From CAZXCQ01 sp964639275 (lineage in GTDB: Bacteria; Desulfobacterota; DSM-4660; Desulfatiglandales; Desulfatiglandaceae), in assembly GCA_964639275.1 (NCBI GenBank), contig CAZXCQ010000329.1, positions 1 through 6,227 on the forward strand: a stretch of 6,227 nt of DNA, written 5' to 3'. Both the position numbers and the translations under genes were made by a program. Positions 1 to 4,835 of the stretch are shown piece by piece; positions within the stretch are counted from its first letter, which is position 1; every line of letters starts with the position of its first letter. Below the pieces are notes generated by a model, which searched no databases, had not been told where the DNA came from, and saw only the letters and a list, made by a program, of their open reading frames with translations.

Positions 1-39
1 GATGGCACCCGTGCCCAAAACAGCCATATTCTTTTCCAT
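1..39 (-). CDS. N-terminus of a probable NAD(P)-binding Rossmann-fold dehydrogenase (partial, runs off window)
   Basis: Only 13 codons are present, MEKNMAVLGTGAI, ending exactly at the window edge. The hydrophobic strand MAVLG followed by GTGA is the start of a beta-alpha-beta dinucleotide fold (GxGxxG), here cut after the second glycine. It sits within the first dozen residues, as in ketopantoate reductase (PanE/ApbA) and 3-hydroxyisobutyrate / 6-phosphogluconate-type dehydrogenases. The ATG at 39 is preceded by a GGAGAG ribosome-binding site (44-49), which makes this a credible gene start; an in-frame ATG at codon 5 (27) is the alternative. It lies 78 bp downstream of the AOR gene on the same strand, so it may be co-transcribed. 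Ketopantoate-reductase relatives include D-2-hydroxyacid dehydrogenases, which would suit a 2-hydroxyacyl-CoA pathway, but 13 residues cannot fix the family. Confidence 0.55.
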   Translation of the reverse strand, partial: MEKNMAVLGTGAI

Positions 40-54
40 AACTCTCTCCGATTA

Positions 55-84
55 ATTATCAAAACATCGAATAAACCAATACAA
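55..84 (-). promoter_or_regulatory. Weak sigma70-like promoter candidate before the edge dehydrogenase
   Basis: On the minus strand the AT-rich 78-bp gap between the AOR stop and the next start contains GATAAT (55-60, five of six to the -10 consensus), 18 bases after a poor -35, TTGTAT (79-84, three of six). The -10 lies very close to the ribosome-binding site, leaving almost no leader. No hairpin terminator is visible between the two genes, so simple read-through from the AOR gene is at least as likely. Confidence 0.2.
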
Positions 85-117
85 AGCCCATACCAGCGAC
101 CCACGACGTTGTCCGGG

Positions 118-1986
118 TCATTTCTCAAGCTGCGGTATGGCCCACTCCAGGTTCAACCCGACCAGGCATCCCCGGGTTGGCACCCCGGAACTATCCCACC
201 CCCTCATTTGATAATAGATCTCTTGTGCTCCCCTCAGGGCGACAGGATCAACGCGTATCTCCTTGAGCGGCCCTTCCGAAGGGGGGGTGTAAAAACGATC
301 AGGAAGCCTATCGTCTTCCCGCGTTAGCCCCTCTCTGAGATTAAAGATCCGCATCATCGTGATACCGCGCTCTACCACCTTCATAAGCCTCCAGGCCGTT
401 ACCTTCCAACCGGTTATTGCTTCGACTGCCGCCTGGACCTCGGAAATCCTCCAGGGCACAAAGATGCACAATCCCAGATGGTTACACATCTCCTTCCACA
501 GCCCCATTTCACAGAGGTATCTGACTTTACGGGGGCTCAATTCTGACGGAGGGATCAGGTCAACCTGACCGAGGCTCCCCCAATCTTCGGCCACCTTGGC
601 AATCGCATCGTCCATGAAACCCGTATTGTGGTCCGCGCCCGCACCATGGACGCTGTAATGAAGTCCAAGGCCCTGTTTGTATCTGGGTTCGTGATAGGGG
701 ATCTCCACCCCTTTCACGTGCATGGCAAATTTCATGGCCCCCTTCCCCATGATCTCGGCAGCCTTTCGGGTGCCATTTGCCAGCAGATCACCGATTCCCT
801 GGCGCAGGGCGATCTTTTCCACGGTCTCCAGCATGGCCTCCGCGTTGCCAAAATGGAGCTGGAGCCCGTCCATGTCCGCGGCGCTTAGTATGCCATTTTC
901 AAAACACTCCATTGCAAAGGCAATGGTGGCACCGGTTGATATGGTATCAATACCATAGCGGTTGCACATCTCATTGGCCTTGCAGATGGCCCTCAGATCA
1001 TCGATCATCAGGTTGGAGCCAAAGGAGGCCAGGGCCTCGTATTCGGGACCTCCGTAACGCGGATCTATTGGCCACGCTCCCCCCTCAATCCTGATATCCT
1101 TCTTGCATTTGATGGGGCAGTTAAAGCAGCCAACCATCCCGGCACCAAATTGCTCGAGCAGGGCCGGTGCATCGATTTTCTCAACACCGGGGAAATTCCC
1201 GCCTGAATGATTACGGACCGGCAAATTACCCACGGCCTCAAATGCCTTCATCCCCCCTCCTGTCCCATACCGAAAAAAGGGAGAGTCCTTGTACCTGGCC
1301 TTCATCCTTAGATTCAATTCCAGTATCTTGTCTTTGTCTGCCGGCAATGGAGGGCTGTCTCCTTTCACCACTATCCCCTTGAGCCTTTTGGAACCCATTA
1401 CGGCCCCCATTCCGGTCCTGCCAAAGGCCCTCCGGTCATCAACGATAATGTTGGCGTAGTTGACCTGTCTTTCGCCGGCAGGGCCGATGACCGCAGTCCT
1501 GCACCTCTTCTGCCCGGTTTCCTCACGGAACCAATTGGTGGTTGGACCTGTCTCCGCTCCCCAGACCCTTTCGGCATCTCTGATCTCCACATTGTCGTTA
1601 TCGATCCAGAGATAAACCGGGGCTTTTGGGATTCCCTCGATGATGATCGCGTCAAAACCCGCCCTTTTCAATTCCGCACCCCAGAACCCGCCGGCCTCTG
1701 CTTCACCGTAACCACCACTCAGTGGAGATTTGGCCCCGACGCTTGCCCTCCCGGTCCCGACCAGTTTGTGCCCTGTCAAGAGCCCGGCTGCAAAAACCAG
1801 CTTGTTCTCAGGCCCCAGGGGAAGTGACCGAGACGGTACCTCTGTAAGCAGGGTGTGCAGGATGATCCCGCGTCCTCCCAGATAGAGACCGTAATAGGAC
1901 TCGTCAGGCCTTTCCGTGGTAATAATCCCCTTTTCCAGATCGACTCGAAGCACACTCCCTGTATACCCAAAATGATCCATCTTCAT
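118..1986 (-). CDS. Tungsten-dependent aldehyde:ferredoxin oxidoreductase (AOR) family protein
   Basis: A 622-residue protein, close to the family's usual 600-650. AOR enzymes oxidise aldehydes to carboxylic acids with ferredoxin as acceptor, using tungsten held by two pterins plus one [4Fe-4S] cluster. Visible landmarks are LGGRG near the N-terminus (36-40); the AOR N-domain signature FGRTGMGAVMGSKRLKG (188-204); cluster cysteines in CxxCxxxC at C287, C290 and C294, with the fourth expected at C507; PEYEALASFG (314-323); NRYGID (342-346 and neighbours), the first pterin-binding motif; GADH (450-453); NHLGLC (502-507), the second; and a typical C-terminal RGWDSSGVPT stretch (595-604). There is no signal peptide, so it should be cytoplasmic. 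I chose ATG 1986 because GAGAGGA (1992-1998) precedes it by 5 bases; an in-frame ATG at 2037 has no ribosome-binding site that I see and falls in the edge of the fold-back repeat. It could supply reduced ferredoxin to the upstream activator. The family includes class II benzoyl-CoA reductase BamB, but nothing seen here singles that out. Substrate unknown. Confidence 0.93.
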   Translation of the reverse strand: MKMDHFGYTGSVLRVDLEKGIITTERPDESYYGLYLGGRGIILHTLLTEVPSRSLPLGPENKLVFAAGLLTGHKLVGTGRASVGAKSPLSGGYGEAEAGGFWGAELKRAGFDAIIIEGIPKAPVYLWIDNDNVEIRDAERVWGAETGPTTNWFREETGQKRCRTAVIGPAGERQVNYANIIVDDRRAFGRTGMGAVMGSKRLKGIVVKGDSPPLPADKDKILELNLRMKARYKDSPFFRYGTGGGMKAFEAVGNLPVRNHSGGNFPGVEKIDAPALLEQFGAGMVGCFNCPIKCKKDIRIEGGAWPIDPRYGGPEYEALASFGSNLMIDDLRAICKANEMCNRYGIDTISTGATIAFAMECFENGILSAADMDGLQLHFGNAEAMLETVEKIALRQGIGDLLANGTRKAAEIMGKGAMKFAMHVKGVEIPYHEPRYKQGLGLHYSVHGAGADHNTGFMDDAIAKVAEDWGSLGQVDLIPPSELSPRKVRYLCEMGLWKEMCNHLGLCIFVPWRISEVQAAVEAITGWKVTAWRLMKVVERGITMMRIFNLREGLTREDDRLPDRFYTPPSEGPLKEIRVDPVALRGAQEIYYQMRGWDSSGVPTRGCLVGLNLEWAIPQLEK

Positions 1987-1991
1987 ATCGG

Positions 1992-1998
1992 TCCTCTC
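1992..1998 (-). promoter_or_regulatory. Ribosome-binding site fixing the AOR start
   Basis: GAGAGGA on the minus strand, 5 bases before ATG 1986. It supports a 622-residue AOR product rather than one extended by 17 residues from ATG 2037. A second in-frame ATG two codons downstream (1980) remains possible. Confidence 0.7.
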
Positions 1999-2029
1999 TT
2001 TCTGCGATTTGTGTTGTCGATTACCCAGT

Positions 2030-2393
2030 GGGAGCATTGCCGGTTTGTTAATCCTTCCTTGACATGAATAGATGTACTTTGGCGAGGATGAGGGCTTTTC
2101 TGAAGTGACTGCCGGGAGGTCTTCGTCATTTCAGGGAGTTATGGTTGGGGGACCCCCTGGCCCGGTCCTCGGCTAAAATGACATGCCCTGTTTGTATACC
2201 CGTAGTTCGGAGGAGCATTTAGTCTTTTTTCTCCTCCTGCCTAGAGGACTGGGAACAGGGAGGGGGTAGGCATCACACAGCCATAACTCCTTGAAATGAC
2301 CAGACCGGGAGGCCCGGAACTGAAGAAAAGCTCTCATCCTCGCACCCCGTTATGTCAGGTAAACAGAACTTGTAACAAACCGGTAATGCTCCC
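2030..2393. repeat. Long imperfect inverted repeat (fold-back element) between activator and AOR genes
   Basis: The arms 2030-2147 and 2278-2393 are inverted copies. Aligned blocks are A, 2030-2050 with 2373-2393 (20 of 21 identical); B, 2082-2101 with 2324-2343 (19 of 20); and C, 2125-2147 with 2278-2300 (21 of 23). The B-to-C spacing is exactly 23 bases in both arms although that spacer is unrelated in sequence. Inside, ACCCCCT (2152-2158) pairs with 2261-2267, CCCGGTCCTC (2161-2170) with 2244-2253, GGC (2171-2173) with GCC (2239-2241), and an apical hairpin GGAGGAG/CTCCTCC (2209-2215, 2231-2237) caps it. I see no gene in it. It begins 43 bp upstream of the AOR start. It could be a MITE-like mobile element or a structured RNA gene; no transposase or clear target-site duplication was seen. 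Confidence 0.85.
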
Positions 2394-2547
2394 CATCCAG
2401 TACGCCATCACTCTCTGGCAAATGATCTGTTTCCCCATAACACAGGCTTTTCTGCACGCCCCCAGGACGGGGTTTTCGCCACACCTTTCCCCCTGTTTTT
2501 TGAGATGTTACGTATCAATTTAGCTATTTCCAAGAGTGACACTCGGG
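2394..2547. other. Non-coding remainder of the 645-bp gap
   Basis: I see no gene here. A short stem CCCC/GGGG (2460-2463 with 2469-2472), followed on the plus strand by TTTT (2473-2476), is a weak terminator-like structure. GAGTGACACTC (2534-2544) is a small perfect palindrome. TGTTAC occurs at 2506-2511 and again twice, 8 bases apart, at 2599-2604 and 2607-2612 near the end of the activator gene; whether these hexamers mean anything is unclear. Confidence 0.5.
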
Positions 2548-2586
2548 CCAGGCGATGGGGGTTCGGAATCCCCATTGCCTGGTTTT
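2548..2586 (+). terminator. 16-bp hairpin with T-run, terminator-like on the plus strand
   Basis: CCAGGCGATGGGGGTT (2548-2563) pairs with 2567-2582 around a 3-base CGG loop. The two non-Watson-Crick positions are G-U on the plus strand (G2554-U2576, G2561-U2569). TTTT (2583-2586) follows on the plus strand. On the minus strand the hairpin lies about 50 bp beyond the activator stop, but no T-run follows it in that direction, so as a terminator for the operon it would be non-canonical. It may act in both directions or simply as an mRNA-stabilising hairpin. Confidence 0.45.
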
Positions 2587-2631
2587 AAACGGCTGAAGTG
2601 TTACGATGTTACAAATAGAGCTACCGTGGGT

Positions 2632-3414
2632 CTATTCAACAGACTCCGCAGCAAAAAGGGCTGCCCCCAGGGCCGCGGTTATCTGTGGTTCGATCGGAAT
2701 CAACACCTTCTTGCCCAGTTCTTCTTCGATGGCCTTGGCCACCCCCATATTTTTGGCCACCCCTCCTGAGAAGACAATCGGCTCCTTATATGAAATAAGC
2801 CCCGCACGACCCATATGGATAACCCTTTTGGCTATGGCCTTGTTCATCCCCCAGGCGATGTCTTCCTTGGCCCTTTTTTCGGACAGATACGATATTATCT
2901 CTGATTCTGCAAACACGGTGCATATGCTGCTGAGGGTACAAGGACTCTTGCACCTCAGAGAAAGGGGGCCGAGTTCATCGAGGGAGAGGTTTAGAATCCT
3001 TTCGGTCAATACCTCCAGAAACCTGCCTGTGCCGGCAGCACATTTATCGTTCATCTCGAACTTACTCACATTTCCGGTTTCGTCCAGTTCGATGACCTTG
3101 CTGTCCTGTCCCCCGATGTCGATAACCGTCCTGGCGGAGGGAAACAGGAATTTTGTTCCCCTTGCATGACAGACGATCTCAGGGAGGGTCTTGTTTGATG
3201 ATTCAAATGATCTTCGACCATATCCTGTGGAAACAACATATCGCAGGGCACCCATTGATTTCCCCGCCTTCTCCAGTGCCAGGCCAAGGGCATCAGAACC
3301 GCTCTGGTGCCGATCATATGTGGTGTCTGTAAAAGAGAAGGCGACAATCTCTGCCTGTTCATCAATGATTGCCGCCTTTGATGTAACCGACCCTATGTCA
3401 ACCCCGGCAAACAT
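2632..3414 (-). CDS. ATP-dependent activator (archerase) of 2-hydroxyacyl-CoA dehydratase / benzoyl-CoA reductase, BadF/BadG/BcrA/BcrD family
   Basis: A 260-residue cytoplasmic ASKHA-fold ATPase, the length I recall for the activator HgdC. As a homodimer with one bridging [4Fe-4S] cluster, such proteins use ATP hydrolysis to push single low-potential electrons into the partner enzyme. Visible motifs are the first phosphate loop GVDIGS (4-9), the second phosphate motif DIGGQDSK (99-106), cluster cysteine C125 in NDKCAAGTGRFLE, second cluster cysteine C165 in SSICTVFAESE, and the adenosine-binding SGGVAKN (216-222). Every expected key residue is present. ATG 3414 is chosen because AGGTG (3419-3423) precedes it by 4 bases and because the protein then begins MFAGVDIGS like its relatives. 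A longer frame from 3462 would overlap the upstream gene and add a non-homologous-looking tail. It starts 7 bases after the upstream subunit's stop. Only one activator gene is seen, unlike the BcrA/BcrD pair of classical benzoyl-CoA reductase, favouring a dehydratase-like homodimer. Confidence 0.95.
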   Translation of the reverse strand: MFAGVDIGSVTSKAAIIDEQAEIVAFSFTDTTYDRHQSGSDALGLALEKAGKSMGALRYVVSTGYGRRSFESSNKTLPEIVCHARGTKFLFPSARTVIDIGGQDSKVIELDETGNVSKFEMNDKCAAGTGRFLEVLTERILNLSLDELGPLSLRCKSPCTLSSICTVFAESEIISYLSEKRAKEDIAWGMNKAIAKRVIHMGRAGLISYKEPIVFSGGVAKNMGVAKAIEEELGKKVLIPIEPQITAALGAALFAAESVE

Positions 3415-3418
3415 GGCG

Positions 3419-3423
3419 CACCT
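3419..3423 (-). promoter_or_regulatory. Ribosome-binding site fixing the activator start
   Basis: AGGTG on the minus strand, 4 bases before ATG 3414. It overlaps the TAG stop of the upstream gene (3422-3424), a sign of tight translational coupling. It decides against the longer reading from 3462. Confidence 0.7.
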
Positions 3424-4834
3424 AAGCCTTTCGCATCTTGACGATTTCGCATATACTCTCAATCCTTGTTCTCAGGGCCTCAGGGCTGTAGTCCCTGTCG
3501 TCCCAGATATCCCCTTCAATATAGAATACCGGCCGGTCTGTGCGTTCTTCCACCATCCTGGCCAATAGTCTGTGATCACTTCCTATCCAGCGATCAAAAT
3601 CAAAAAAGCCAAGGACCATCCCGTCAATCCCGTATGTCTCAAGCTTTTCGCATATGAGTTGAGCCCGATAACCCGTGTTGATGGTGGATGACCTCTTGAG
3701 CCAGGTCTCGGCCGCTGCTAGGTAAGGGTCGTCAAACCGGGGCGGCACCAACTGTTTTTTGGAAGGCACATAGATATCACCATAGGTCAGGCCCACTCCG
3801 TTTTCCTCAAACATCTTGGGTATCCACGGGAGCGTAACGGGCATAATAAAGGCCATCAGTTTGGGGGCCCCTTTGGGCAGCATCCCTTCCTTATTGGCGA
3901 CTCTTTCCTTCACCTCTTTGAGTGTAATATCCAAGGCTTCCTCCATGCGCTCAAAGCCGGTATTGAAAGGCGCTGTCAGGGGCATAAAAAAAAGGCCACC
4001 AATCTCTCCGCTCAAGGGCTGGGGGTCGGAGGCCTGCAATCGATACAACTCTGCCAGTTTGTTATAGTAGCGCTGCCAAATCTCGGTCACTTCCGAGATC
4101 TTATCTTCCGGAACCCTGATACCGGTCGTCTCTTGGACAAATTCAAATCCGTCCTTCATTTGGGCCGCCAGATATTCCACCCTGTCATCGACCTCGTCTT
4201 CTACAGTACCAAGAGGCTGGTCGTGAGGTATTCGGGTTATATATGTCTTCCAGGTGGGATCATGGTAGAGCCGGATGAATTCGTCGGTCTTGGGCCCCTC
4301 ATCGCAGACAAACCCCCATATCCAGTTCACATCAGGAGGGGGAATAATGCCTAATCTGCGTGCTGCATATCTTGTCTTGTTCAGGGCACAGTGACGGCAC
4401 CCGTACGGGATTCCCGACCTCTCAGCCTCTTCCAGGAATGGATTGAGCTTGTGAAATAGCCCGTTCATTACCACCGTCAAGAAGTAGTCTGGAAATGAGA
4501 CATAGATATCGTCGGGTGCAGTCAATTTAAAAGCATAGTAGTAATGGGTAATTGCCGGCATGATCCCGTATACGATCTTTGTCCCCCGCTCTTTGTATTT
4601 GTTGGCGTTGGTCAGGTCAACGACCTCCCTGATGAGGCAACCCAACAGTTTCCTAACACCCTCTAAGTTCACGTCAAAATGGGTGGGAATCCACTCTTCT
4701 ATGGCAAATCCGATATCTTCCTCGGTGAGCCCCAGGATCCCCGAGGCCGTTTGCCACTTGGGCAAATAGTCTCCAATTTCAGTCTCCTCAAAACCGGTCA
4801 ATCTCAAAGACCTCTCATATATGTCGTTTCCCAT
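3422..4834 (-). CDS. 2-hydroxyacyl-CoA dehydratase / benzoyl-CoA reductase family subunit, BcrB/HgdA-like (large subunit)
   Basis: A 470-residue protein, in the size range of HgdA and BcrB, the larger partner of the two-subunit iron-sulfur component that the activator charges. Family features are the cysteine site GCRHCALNKTR (C146, C149), where these enzymes carry their first cluster cysteine; GFVCDEGPKTDEF (C177), the second site, about 30 residues on as expected; and a C-terminal block VFYIEGD..D..RTRIESICEI (437-464) typical of the family. Where the third cysteine is normally found (NRSC-like context) this protein has FDRW, so W416 stands in the position I would align to it. The N-terminal ~90 residues are not a motif I can name. 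No signal peptide; cytoplasmic. It starts 1 base after the upstream subunit's stop, with AAAGGGGGT inside that gene's end as ribosome-binding site. It acts with its neighbours on a CoA thioester; whether it dehydrates or reduces, and which substrate, is not readable. Confidence 0.9.
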   Translation of the reverse strand: MGNDIYERSLRLTGFEETEIGDYLPKWQTASGILGLTEEDIGFAIEEWIPTHFDVNLEGVRKLLGCLIREVVDLTNANKYKERGTKIVYGIMPAITHYYYAFKLTAPDDIYVSFPDYFLTVVMNGLFHKLNPFLEEAERSGIPYGCRHCALNKTRYAARRLGIIPPPDVNWIWGFVCDEGPKTDEFIRLYHDPTWKTYITRIPHDQPLGTVEDEVDDRVEYLAAQMKDGFEFVQETTGIRVPEDKISEVTEIWQRYYNKLAELYRLQASDPQPLSGEIGGLFFMPLTAPFNTGFERMEEALDITLKEVKERVANKEGMLPKGAPKLMAFIMPVTLPWIPKMFEENGVGLTYGDIYVPSKKQLVPPRFDDPYLAAAETWLKRSSTINTGYRAQLICEKLETYGIDGMVLGFFDFDRWIGSDHRLLARMVEERTDRPVFYIEGDIWDDRDYSPEALRTRIESICEIVKMRKA

Positions 4835-4835
4835 T

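Larger units (their letters stand above)
2030..2586 (+). ncRNA. Candidate large structured RNA, transcribed opposite to the operon
   Basis: If the plus strand is transcribed, the fold-back arms give helices of 21, 20, 23 and 10 bp with no mismatch. All five departures from Watson-Crick pairing become wobbles: G2039-U2384, G2093-U2332, G2134-U2291, U2145-G2280 and G2164-U2250. On the minus strand each would be an A-C clash. The unmatched spacers between helices B and C can form side hairpins: CCGGG/CCCGG (2305-2309 with 2313-2317, flanked by CAG/CTG) on one side, and GAAG..GAC/GTCTTC (2102-2124) on the other. This gives a four-way-junction-like layout. A hairpin with a T-run at 2548-2586 would be a suitable 3' end. 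I recognise no known RNA family and see no convincing plus-strand promoter, so transcription is inferred only. Confidence 0.3.

Noticed and set aside
2059..2064. TTGACA on the plus strand as a -35 box
   Set aside because: No TATAAT-like hexamer lies 16-18 bases downstream, and it sits inside the left repeat arm.
2134..2176. Mini-frame MVGGPPGPVLG after AGGGAG in the left arm (and MAV after AAGGAG in the right arm on the minus strand)
   Set aside because: The spacing from the purine-rich sequence to ATG is only about 2 bases, the two products are unrelated, and the sequence is better explained by helix C.
2433..2456. CCATAAC and GGCTTTTCTG near the fold-back as a third repeat copy
   Set aside because: The two words occur in mixed orientation relative to both arms and without the flanking block sequence; probably chance in a short AT/GC-patchy gap.
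2556..2573. GGTTCGGAATCC resembling a tRNA T-arm
   Set aside because: The loop has one base too many, and no acceptor, D or anticodon arm can be drawn around it; it is the tip of the 16-bp hairpin.
2606..3169. A 187-codon plus-strand frame opposite the activator
   Set aside because: It is fully antisense to the activator coding sequence, is rich in Ser, Pro and Leu as expected from an antisense frame, and has no ribosome-binding site of note.
3415..3462. Longer activator start at 3462
   Set aside because: It would overlap the upstream gene by 41 bases, adds a non-family tail before GVDIGS, and the AGGTG site points to 3414.
3066..3568. Open frames on both strands overlapping the activator gene
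   Set aside because: They overlap a gene with all its family motifs in another frame, have unusual composition and no recognisable motif; they are shadows of the real gene.
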